Of a stretch of DNA of 64,000 nucleotides, positions 44,632-54,722 are shown in pieces. The position numbers were made by a program, and so were the translations under genes. Each line of letters starts with the position of its first letter. Within the stretch, counting starts at the first letter, position 1. Origin of the DNA: Hirsutella rhossiliensis (taxonomy: Eukaryota > Ascomycota > Sordariomycetes > Hypocreales > Ophiocordycipitaceae); the NCBI RefSeq assembly GCF_020360975.1, contig NW_025408667.1:2480001-2544000 (forward strand), in the 5' to 3' direction. A model generated the notes under the pieces. The model made no database searches. It worked only from the letters and a program-made list of their open reading frames with translations, and was not told where the DNA came from.

Positions 44632-47600
44632 ATACGGCGCGCGCGCGGAGCTTCCGGGTGCGGGTGATGCGACCTTGCAATGCTCCTTGCTACGCGGTGA
44701 ATTCTTCGATGAGGTCTTCGGCGACGATATCCTTGGCGGCCACCTAGGAATTGTGGCTGCTTGGCTAGCCTTTCTAGCTAACGAGGTATTCCGTGCGAGC
44801 GGTCCCTCGGCTATATCTACGAGTTCTAGCGTTAAGGATTCGTTCGACTTCCTAGTGGTTAGTATTAGGTTCCGGGCCGGGTCGGGTATCTGGTCGTTCG
44901 GCCGGCCGTAGCTGCGCGACGGAAACGACGTCGTGGATGTTTAGGGATCCGGCTAGGTCGAGGCGGTAGGCTAGATGGCCGATCCGCTCGAGGACTTCGA
45001 ATGGTCCCGTGCGGCGTTCCTTTAACTTTGCCACCCGTCCGTCGGCTACGCCGTATCCTTTCCCTAGCTAGAGCTATACCTAGTCTCCGGGCTTGAACTC
45101 TAGTGCTCGGTGCTTCGCGTTATACCGCTTTTTTATTCCTGCCTAAGCTAGAGCGATCGAGATCCTAGCCTGGTCCTAGAGTATCTCCCTGTCTATCCGT
45201 GGGGGCCTTCTCTAAGGTGTCGCCTGCCATCGTCCATCCGTATCCCGGTTAGCAGCTCGCTCGGAGAGGTGCCGATTACCGAGGAGTAAGAGTTATTAAG
45301 GGTGAATTAGAGTGGTAGTAACGCGTCGACCTATCGACGGGATAGGAAGTCGGTCGTAAAGAACCGGAGCGCGGTTTTAACCACTTAGTTGCGTCGTTCC
45401 GATAAGCCGTCGGTCTAGGGATGCTAAGCCGTGGATACTAGTAACTTAGATCTATACGCTGTCTATAGTCCTTTCTAGAACGCTGAAAGGAACTTAGGGT
45501 CCCGGTCGGAGATAATCTAAGCGGGAATCCCCTAGTTACAGCGCATTAACTCGGTAAATAGTGCCTCGGCCTAGTCTTCTGCGGTGAACTGGTCGTGGCC
45601 TAGGATGAGGAGCCCTATTTTCGAGAACTTATCGGTTACCGTTAGTAGTGTGTTATAGTAGACCCCGATAGGCAGCATCTACGGAGTTCGGTCCGCGGGG
45701 ACGTCCGGGAGTCCTATAACGAAATCCATAGCGATCGTATAGAAAGGTAAGGCCGGGGACGTGATCGGAACTAACTCGCCGGGGGCCTTTAACCGGTCGG
45801 TTTAGTTCCTATAGTAGGCGTCGCACTTATCGATAAACCCGTCGATAAGTTTCTTAAGGCTAGTGATAGCGAACGTAGAGGATAATTCCTCCTATATCCT
45901 TCGCCGTCTAGGGTGGAATTTGCGCGCGTGGTCGTCGGCGATAATTTCCTCGGCGTAGGTGGTAGGGATATAGAGCCGGTGACGACCTTCGGACTTAACC
46001 AGGTAGAGCAACCCGTTCCGCTTAACGAATGGGAGACCGACCCGGGACTTATTGCTTCTAAGCTGCTCTAGTATGCCGGCCCACCTAGGTTCTTCCGCGT
46101 ATGCTTCCTGGATCTTCCGGCGTAGGTTAGGTTAGATAAAGGATTCCGTGACCGCGTATGCGTATTCGACCGGCGCTTTATCTTCCTAAACGCGGTCTAA
46201 TTCCCTAGGTTCGTGTTTCCTAGGTATTGCGGATGGTAGTCGAGACAGTGCATCGGCAAGGATATTTGCGGTTCCGGGAATATAGTGGACCTCTAGGGGA
46301 AACTGGCTAAGGTACTGTGACGCTAGCACGAGCCGATTATTCGTCTTTATGCTAGTAGTAAATAACGATGTTTGCTTTAGGATTGCGCTCGTGGCGGCGT
46401 GGTTAGTTAGCACGACGACCTTCGGTAGCAAGGTGGAGATAATGTACGACCGGAGCTTCCGACAAGCCTAGGAAAGACAGGCAACTTCGAGTTCCGTGGG
46501 CTAGTATCTAGGTTCTCCGCCGGTTAGGCGTTTGCTAAGGTAAAGGATTGGCTGGATGCTCGTCCGGGGCGGGGTCCTTCCTAGGTTCTAGTCTACCCCC
46601 GGTGCGAGGTGGAAGGCCACTACCGCAAAGCCTAGCTCGCGGCTGGCGTCGATTTGTAGGAACAATAGCTGTCGTGGGTCGAAATGGTATAGCCGCGTTG
46701 GTTCCGTGAGAGCGTTCGTGATGTCTCGGAAGGCCTGCTCCTCCGCTAAGGAGGGTTGGTACGTTGTCTTGGAGGTATATCTATTCCTTGCCGGTCCTTT
46801 AGGCAGCGCTTGACTATCCCGTGCTTCCTTGAGTATCGCCGTTTTCCGAACCTGGAGCGCCTCTACCCTCTAGGAGAAGTAGGCCACCAGGTGCCGCAGC
46901 TAGTTAACCAAGCCGAGCTATTTTTCTAGTGCTTGTAGGGTGTTTGGAAACTCTACGTCCCGTAATGCCTATACTCGTTCTTCGGTGTTTATTAGGCCGA
47001 TGCTATCGACTCGAAATCCTAATAGTTCGATAGATGGGTAGCCTAGGAATGATTTCGATCCGGCTAGGGCTAGGTTATAGTCTACGAAGAGTTGGAAGAT
47101 AGCCTAGAGGTGACGAATATAGTCGTCTTCCGTGTCCGAGTATATTACGATGTTATCGATGTACCCGGAGGAATATTCCGCGTGTTCCCGGAGGATTTAG
47201 TCTATAAATCTTTGGACGTATGCGGGTGAGTTCTTATATCCTATTAGGGCCACCGTTGGTCGTTCTAAGCCTCTATGGCTAATTACCGTGAACCTTTCCC
47301 GATGCTCCTTATGGACGAGGAACTGATGGAAGAAAGACCGAGCGTCTACGGCGGAAATAAAGCGTTTCCCCCGTAGCTTCTGGATTATGTCTCCCTGGAG
47401 CGGCATTGGGTAGGCGTCTGGGATAGCTACGCTGTTAAGAGCGCGTAGGTCCACTACTATTCGGCCCTTTTCGTTGCCGTGTACGGTTCTCTAGACCACG
47501 AACACGGGGCAAGCGAACGGGGTTGCCTCTGTGGCCCATTCTATGCGCCCCTTCCGGTGTAGGTCCTCGTGGGTCTGGTCGATTAGGGCCTTATCCTTCT

Positions 47601-50544
47601 GGCTAAGCGGGTAAGCCCTAGACGCTAGTTTACGTAGGTGCTAATTTTCTATTAGCGGAATGCGTATATAGTGGTCTGGGTGGACCTTGATGGTACCCTG
47701 GTCCTTCTATAGGGTCGGGAAGGAGGCGATAGTGTGTTGGATCTTTTCTGTAAACGCGGGGTCCTGATTGTAGATTTTGACGTCCTCTGGAGTGGTTATT
47801 TCCGGGAGGCTGTGGTCTCGTGAAATCCCGATCTTATAGTTCGGAGTCTATCTATGCGTCTATAGAGGGAGTTCCCCTCCGGCGGACTCGGGGCTCCCTT
47901 CCTCCGGGGTTTCCACCGATAGGTTAGTAACCTGGTGTGGGTTGCTACGTTCTGTGGTTTTCCGTACGGCCGGCTCTTTGGTCGGAGTTACCCTAGCTAG
48001 GGTTTCCTCGGGTAGGTCGATCCGTGAGAACCATATTTCGTCGCTAAGGTCTACTAGTGTTCCTAAGTGCTGTCCTTTCTTAAATCTAACGCGGCGAGCG
48101 GTGGTGTTGACCGCCGTAACTGGGGTTGCACCTCGGATTAGGTTATAGGCTAAGGATAGGTCTCTCGGAAAGAACACTAGGTCACGATCCCCTGGTACGT
48201 CCTTGATCTGCGCCGGCAGGCGTTCTGTACTATGTGCGGGGACGTCGACGTCGGCTTGGCACGTGACCCGACGACGGATCGCGTGGCCCCGTCGGGTCGA
48301 GCGAGCTGCGACTATTAGGTTGCCGTATGAGCCGATGGATATTATTCCCTTAGAATTTAGGATATCGACTTCGTTTGGTACCGAGAAATCTTGTCCGAGC
48401 AATAATCCTGCGGATAGGGTCTGGACTACCTAGGCGCCGATGGTGAATTGTCTAACCTTGAATCCCGTTCCCTGTTTCCCTGGGATGTTTATTGTTAAGG
48501 TCGCCTAACCCTTGGTTTGGCTTTTCCCTATGCTAGATAGTGGGACCTGCTGGGTTTGGTCGAGGGTCACGTCGTTAAAGTGGTTAAGCTAGTCTTCCCT
48601 AATTATAGAGCGGGCTGCACCGGAGTCCACGTATGCGTTTAATAGCTAGTCCGGGCCTTTAGTTCCGAAGACGGATATCTAGGCGTACGTGAACCGGGAC
48701 GGCCTCGATAGATCTGATGTTTCGGTTTGTGGCGCCGCTCTTATGGTTGGCCAGTTCCTTGGTGTTCTAGGCGAACGGCTCGGTCCCGTAGGTTCTGGTT
48801 CTGTTGTGTCGGGAACGAATAGAATCTCGTCTTCTATTTCTTCGGTTTCTTCTCCTACGTCGGCGGTGGTGTCACCATCTTCTGGCCCTTCGTCCTGGGT
48901 AAATAGGATCTGGTGTTGCATTTCCTAGGAAAGATAGATCCCGCCCTAGTCGTCGGTTGGTGCCGCTTAAAGCTGACGGGCGAGGTTAATAACGATTAGG
49001 TTTTCCCGAGAGCCCTCCTTTAGTTTCGAATCCTAAGGCCGTAGTCCGGTTTAGGGACTGGTTGACTGGTTTGGTGCTAGGCCCCCGTCTGTCCGGCGTG
49101 GATTATTCTATCCCGACGTGGTCGTCGTGTTTCCTTTCTGTTGGAATTGTCCTCGTTCCCGGGGTTTCTAGCCGGTTAGTTTAGCTGTGGATGGGGCAGG
49201 GTTTACCGTGGTCTCGTTCTTGGTTTCGCGTGACCCGCCTTATGCGCGTCCTTTTACTGCGTTGCTTATCTTCCCCCACGACCCGACCGTTAGCTTGGTT
49301 TCTAACTGCGGGATAAGTTGCTCGCAGTCGTTAATCTAGGTGTCGAATGATTCTAGACCGGTGGGTCGGCGGAATGATTCTCGTAGTAATACGTCTAGTC
49401 GTTGATAGACTAGCATAGTAAGGTGCTCTTCTGAGTATAGTGCTGCTTTCGCTTTTCGGCGGAGCTTTGATATCCATCCACGGAAGTCGGCTCCGTTTGT
49501 GATATCCGAGGTAGTAAATCGTTCCGTTTGCAACGATCTTGAAGCCACTTCCGGCCGGATGGCGAAGCGTTTTTGTAGTTTATTGCACCAGGCGGTGTAT
49601 CCCTAGTCCGGGGTATAAAGCATAGCTCGGTCGGATTCGCTAAGATCGCCGGAATACCATTCGATAGCGGTTCCGCGGAGCAAGCTAGGGATTAGTATTG
49701 CTAGTTCGTTGGCGTATTCCGGTCCGCGGATGGCCACCCGTTTTAGGGAATCGATAAATCGATCGACGCTTCTATATATAATCGTTTTCTCGGTTTCTTC
49801 GAGGACGTCGAACGTTATATCGAAGGGGCTAGCGGGGTTGAACTTCCCTACGTCTTCTGGTCTAATACGTGCTAGGGGTGCTCGAGGAGGGTTTACGGTA
49901 GTGTTGTCTCTGGTTTCTCTTGCTATAGCTTTTGCCAGCAGTCTCGTAAGAGCTTCCTCCGTGATTAGACTTACTGGCTGGTTCGCCGGGGTTATTATCG
50001 CGAACGTGCCGCTAGGGGTGGTATCATTTAGAGGTTCTTCCCTGTTTTGTTCGTCGTGGTTTGGCGAACTTCTTAGCGAACTTCTAGGGCTTTGTCCTTC
50101 CGATGGAGGTGGTTGAGGCGGGGCGGGGGAAGCCATGCTATGCCGATTTCCGTGCGGCTCCGTTACTCGTAGCTAATATTGCCTCGTCGCTAGAACGTAT
50201 TCTAGGTTGTTGATTCGTTCCTACAGGCTTTGACGATTGGCTAGGTAGGCTGGTGAGTCGTATCGTAGAAGTTCCGCTCTTAATTCCTCCGGGCGTCGTT
50301 CCCACCGCTAGGGTAGGCGATCCGGCTGTCTTCCGTTTCCGTGGGCACTTAACGGGAAATATCCCGGAAATAGGTATCTTTCTGACCGCTGATGGAAGCT
50401 CTGTAATGCTTGAGCTTCAATGCGTCGAAGTTCTGCCTCTATCCGGAGTTCCCCGAGTATTTCCTCCGTGAAAAGAGATTGGGAAGCCGGTATTCGTTGG
50501 TACGCGAGCAGGAGCTTTCTTCCTAAGAAGATATCGGGGTTCAT
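44632..50544 (-). pseudogene. Chromovirus G gag-pol polyprotein, broken by RIP stops
   Basis: Start ATG at 50542-50544. Gag runs to about 49250 in one frame with TAG at Trp positions; no CCHC knuckle was seen. An acidic spacer is at 48680-48920. The protease YVDSGAARSII is intact near 48605-48640. RT spans about 47600-46980; its YIDD motif now reads YIDN, the Asn codon at 47152-47154. RNase H is near 46600-46190 with ADALSRLP. The integrase core is near 45750-45400 with MDFVIGLP, ISDRDPKF and DGLSERRN, so the DDE triad is kept. The C-terminal block GPFEVLERIGHLAYRLDLAG is at 45000-44940, and a chromodomain follows. Confidence 0.88.
44680..44860 (-). other. Chromodomain at the C-terminus of G integrase
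   Basis: The minus strand reads EVERILNARTRRYSRGTART, then EYLVSWKGWPSSHNSW and DLIEEF. The EYLV.WKG and N.W blocks are those of a chromodomain; TAG codons stand at the Trp positions. In chromoviruses this domain directs integration to methylated-histone chromatin. It places G in the chromovirus clade. Confidence 0.8.
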
Positions 50545-50633
50545 AGGTCGAGGTCAACTCGTTCTATTTATTATTTTTTATCTTCCGTTCTACCAGAGGT
50601 AGACTTTTAGGAGAATAGATTTTTAGGGGAATT

Positions 50634-50648
50634 AGAATTGCTACCATT
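50634..50648 (-). promoter_or_regulatory. Primer-binding site of chromovirus G
   Basis: TGGTAGCAATTC lies two bases inside the 5' LTR. TGGTAGC is the complement of a tRNA 3' end GCTACCA, as in initiator tRNA-Met of many fungi. Unlike the copia elements here, it uses the tRNA 3' end. Confidence 0.65.
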
Positions 50649-51345
50649 TGTTAAGCACTAGTCCCTTAGTACGGGGCTGGTACGTTAACCTTGCCGTCTG
50701 CCCGGATCCGGTGCGGGTCTAACGGGTAATAAAACGGACTGGCTACTGTACGTAGGTTTTAAACGTGTTATACGGACTAGCTACCGTACGTTGTTACGCG
50801 CGTTGAATACGGACTGGCTACCGGTCTTGCGAGTTAAAGTAAGAGTAGTAACGACTATCTGTATTCTTCTCTGCCCGCCTAAAATCTAGCGGGTTCTCTA
50901 TCCTCTATATATACTATAGCGAGCGTAAGACCTTACTCGGGGCTTTAACCGAGTAATGTCTTAACCTTGTGATCGTGCGACAGTGGTGCGGTGTCTTAGC
51001 GGCATTTCCCGGTGTTTTCCCCGGGTAAGCACGGGTATTTCTCTATAATTTCCCCGCTATGTTCTCGTGGTAACTTCTTAGGGAAATATCGGTGCAGTCC
51101 CTAAGGAACTTATTATTACTCGGGAAATCATAGTGCATTCCCCGTGCAATGTGTCCCAAATCTCCGTGAAATGTCCGTGCAATCCGCTTGGTTGTCGTTC
51201 CGGAATTCAGGTGATTTCAGGTTGCCCGGTGGCTTCCGGGTTCCTTCTTCCGCGGGGAGCCTTAGGGAGTTAGGGGTGTCTTCCTTAGGGGAAGCAGATG
51301 TCGTTCCGGGTACCTAGATTGTCGACCGTAAGGTGTCCCGTAACA
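50649..51345 (-). repeat. 5' LTR of chromovirus G
   Basis: It begins (minus strand) TGTTACGGGACACC. It lacks TAGGGG near 51157 and has shortened CCGG-rich spots near 51195-51235 relative to the other LTR. It is otherwise nearly the same. Confidence 0.92.
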
Positions 51346-51350
51346 TATAC

Positions 51351-53590
51351 CCTATGCTTAGCGCCCTATCTCCCTTTTATCTTATCTTAGTAAGGGCCTT
51401 AAGCGGCTTATTATACGGCGTTTAGCGTAGGCCTTAATCTACTATAGCGTACTATACCTATAATAAGCTAGCGCGCTTTTAAAGAGGTCGGCTATAGATC
51501 TTATAGCTACCTTAGTTTATAATATTAAAGAGGCATTCGCCTAGAAGTAAGTTATAACCCTAGTAACCTTAGATATATAAAGCGCCTTCGATATAGTTCT
51601 CTATAATAGATTAGTCCTCTACTTACGAGAATAAGGATAGCTATCGAACCTCGCGCGCTAGGCCGGCTCGTTTACATAGGATAGATCTATATATATCCGC
51701 TATTAAGATATTATAATAGATTTATCGCCCCTTTAGTACGGTCTACTATAGGGGTCGCCCGTCTCGCCGATCCTCTTCCTATTATATACGGAGCTAATAT
51801 ATCGCCTAGGCTAGTCTTAGGGACGCTTTAGCTACGCGGACGATACTACTATTTTATACGTCGGTAAGAGTCTTAATAAAACGTCTACTAAAGCATCTTA
51901 CTAGTTATATAAGCTTCTTTTATAGGGCGCTACTAATAGAATCTCTTTTAACCCCGATAAGATAAAAGTAATATACTTCTCTTAAACGAAGCTTAAGACG
52001 TCGCCGCCGGTGCTCTACGACGAGTTTAAGAAACGGTCGGATCGAGCAATACGTTAGCTCGGCATTTAGCTCGATAGCTCTCTCTCTTTTAAAACCTACG
52101 TCGAGAAGTAGACGGCTAAGGCGTAAGCCGTTGCCTTTTACCTTAAGAGACTAACGAACACTAAACATAGCCCTCTATAGAGTGCTATGCGACGAGCCGT
52201 CTATGCTTATATTATCCCCGTACTACTATACGCGGCGGAGGCCTAGTACCCTAGTCTAACGTCCCCGCGCTAAACGAAGCCTTTTAAGGAGGGGCCGTCG
52301 GGGATTAGTAACCTCGTTAAGAAGATAAGTAAGGCACTCTACTTATCTCTTCGGGCTATTCTACTAGTATAGAAGACGATACTAACGAACGTGCTATATA
52401 GGGAGGCGGGAATACCGCCTATTCTTCTACTCCTTAAAGGGCGTTAGATAGCCTTTACTATACGTCTTAAAGCTCTTAACGAAGCTTATCCGCTCGCGAG
52501 GCGAACGTTGCGACTAAAAGCTCCTATTATAATCGTAAATAAACTAATTAAGCTAAAGTACTAAAAACCGATATAGCCCTTTTAAACGAGGCTATAGCGT
52601 ACTAATAGAATGCTATCGAGCTACCTAAGACCTCTTTTACTATAACGAAGATTTACTAATAAGCCGACTAAGCCTCTATAGACTATATTAAAAAATAAGA
52701 CGGCGACGAAATTTCGCGCTTAGCTCTAAGCACTATCGCCCCGAACTCTTATTATCTACTTTAATAGGTCTCGTTCTAAGGAAGGCTATATCGGATACGG
52801 CTATACTATTTACTAGGACGGATCTACTATCTTAAGCGGTAAGGGCCGTCTTAGAATAGCTAAGGTTTTCGACGCTAAGGTATATTAGAGGGGTTAAAGG
52901 CTATAGTAAGCTTTTTAGAAACTAACTATATCTTTATCTACCTTAATAACCTTGCGACTATAATATACTTATAAGGCACGCCGAACGACTCCTCGTAAGA
53001 GGTCTTCCTTAAGTTTTAATCTTTAGCGCGAAAATATAGAGCTATAGAGGTCTATTAGATCCCTAGCTATACTAATATCCTAGGTAACGAGGAGGCTAAT
53101 ACTCTAGTAAAGGCGGGAGCATTACTACTAGAACCCGCTAATAGTAAACCGACGCTAGCATATCTAAGAAAAATTACCCGACTATAGCAAAAAGAGGCTT
53201 TTAGTACTTAGTAGGAAACCTCTACGCCGGAGCGATATAGAGACCTAAGGCTTAAAGCTATAACTAGCTATCCGTTAGAATTAGCGCTCTCTCGGCCCCT
53301 ACTTTAGAACTTACTTATAGTAAGAACCTACTATAGGGATTTTGCTAACTACTACGAAAGGTTTAGTCACGACGATACGCGACTAACGTGCTCGTGCGGA
53401 CGACGAAAAGAGCTAGTATATATCTTTTACTATAGAAAGGTTACGCCACGGCATCGTATGCGTCTTACACCTTCGCCGCCTATAGCTATTAACCGCGCAA
53501 TCGGTAAGGACTTTAATAAATTCGTTAGGCTAGCGAAAGCGAGCTCCTTCTTCGGAGGGATCCGCTCACGCCACTAGACGGTCATTATCC
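51351..53590 (+). pseudogene. LINE ORF2, second part: RT, RNase H, Cys motif
   Basis: RT resumes after the duplicated TATAC. VTLDIQSAFDIVLYNRLVL is near 51565-51620, the LPQGSPVSPILFL-type block near 51740-51780, and the catalytic SYADDTTILYVG is intact near 51830-51865. RNase H lies at about 52790-53115 with GNEEANTLVKAGA at its end. A Cys-rich motif CSCGRRKELVYIFY follows near 53392-53435. RIP stops are frequent but catalytic YADD survives. Confidence 0.8.
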
Positions 53591-53953
53591 CTTCTCTCAC
53601 CCTACCTTTTCCTCTCAATTCTTTCTATTACCTGCTCCGATCTTAGGCGGCGTTAAGGTCTTACGACCATGCGATCGCCGAGGTTATCAAGGGCTATAAG
53701 GCCCCAGAAGCAAATTAGCTGATCTAACCACGGGACAGCTTTCTCTTTATGCCTAGACGTCCCGCTAACGGGCAAGGTTTATTATGAGCGCCGGTGAGCC
53801 GATGAAATGCTGGATAGTGGGTAAAGTATACGATATATAGTATATAGACACCTACTAGCTTAGCACGTCCTATGCTCCCTAGCGGAGACCTAAGCGACCA
53901 AAAGTTGCTAGACGGAAAATACACTAAACTAAACTAAACTAAGCTAAACTAAA
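53591..53953 (+). other. LINE 3' UTR and CTAAA tail
   Basis: Untranslated stretch with little RIP, ending in about six copies of CTAAA (one reads CTAAG). Short tandem tails of this kind mark the 3' end of Tad1/I-type LINEs. The 67-codon minus-strand frame at 53724-53924 has no support. Confidence 0.65.
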
Positions 53954-54173
53954 TAGCCGTTTTTCTTTCTTTTTAGACGCCTCCGTGGTTAGCAATGGCT
54001 TTTGGAAACTCGCAAGTCTCGCGCTTAAGGTGTCTGATATCTAAAGGCATCTCTCCGGTATACGTGTCGTCGTAGGTTGTTGAGAAACCGACAGCCTGAG
54101 AGTCGGGTAGATAGAGATCACCTTCACCATGCTTGCCGGTTATGGCACACTTGCTCTACTTTATGGCTTAGAC
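53954..54173. other. Start of the non-RIP host island
   Basis: CpA and TpG become normal here, right after the LINE tail. I see no gene in these 220 bases. Confidence 0.5.
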
Positions 54174-54314
54174 TAATAGTGTAACCGTTAGTTTAGGATC
54201 TTTAAACCGAACCGCCGGTTCGACCCGAAAACCCCAAACCGCACTATTAGTCCGCGGACTAATAGTGCAAACCGCGGTTCGGACTAATAGTCTCCGAAAC
54301 CGGTTACACTATTA
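54174..54314. mobile_element. MITE with terminal inverted repeats and a perfect central palindrome
   Basis: The termini TAATAGTGTAACCG (54174-54187) and CGGTTACACTATTA (54301-54314) are inverted copies. A 28-bp perfect palindrome (half GCACTATTAGTCCG, 54241-54268) sits in the middle, and further CTAATAG/CGGTTCGG blocks repeat around it. The element is 141 bp with no coding capacity. TA at both edges would fit a Tc1/mariner-type target. It lies 409 bp upstream of the phosphatase start codon. Confidence 0.72.
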
Positions 54315-54722
54315 AGAGTCCTGCATGCAGGGATGCTGCGGGCAAGCCGGGCAAAAGTGGGAACGCGGCCGTCTTGTCGGAGACATTGCAGCGGGTATAA
54401 GTCCCCGATGGAAGCCAATATTATCATTCTCCCCTGTCGTGAGTCGGAATCAGCGGGGGTGGAAGGGGCCTGGATTGGCCCTCGGACAGGTCCATTGTTC
54501 GGCAGGCGTTACTGGAAGCGGCAGACGACGACGACTCGGGATGGCATTACCGCCCTCAGTCTGCCGATGGATGGATGCCGTTTAGGGGGTTGTGCAGGCT
54601 CTCGCTGTCGGCCCCGAGGCTTAGTTCGAGGATATAACGCGGCGGCGAGTTGAAGATGCAAGACTCGGTTTCCCCCGTTTCTGGCCCTTACCAAGACTCA
54701 TTGGCTCTTCGAAGCATACACA
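54315..54722 (+). promoter_or_regulatory. Upstream region of the phosphatase gene
   Basis: 408 bp without RIP. GATATAACGC near 54631 is the only TATA-like motif. The start codon context is CACAATG with A at -3, favourable in fungi. Several short overlapping frames occur here with no recognisable product; I treat them as chance. Confidence 0.4.

Larger units (their letters stand above)
41548..51345 (-). mobile_element. Ty3/gypsy chromovirus G, full length, lightly RIPed, with extra 3' ORF
   Basis: LTRs lie at 41548-42257 (710 bp, 3') and 50649-51345 (697 bp, 5'), with ends TGTTA...TAACA. The TSD is TATAC (41543-41547 and 51346-51350). The PBS TGGTAGCAATTC (minus strand, 50646-50634) lies two bases inside the 5' LTR. 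Gag-pol runs 50544 to about 44632 and ends in a chromodomain; a further ORF lies at 44418-42589. At 9.8 kb it is large for a fungal gypsy. CpA/TpG remains common, so RIP was mild. Confidence 0.93.
40047..53953 (+). mobile_element. Tad1-like non-LTR retrotransposon (LINE), split by chromovirus G
   Basis: The 5' part (40047-41547) and 3' part (51351-53953) join exactly at the TSD TATAC of element G. Order: apurinic endonuclease, reverse transcriptase, RNase H, a C-terminal Cys-rich motif, a 3' UTR and a (CTAAA)n tail (about 53927-53953). This order and tail fit the I/Tad1 group of fungal LINEs. The 5' limit is uncertain; ORF1 is not recognised. Confidence 0.85.

Noticed and set aside
54333..54653. 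106-codon frame upstream of the phosphatase gene
   Set aside because: No signal, domain or codon pattern, and it overlaps another frame of similar length; more likely promoter and leader.
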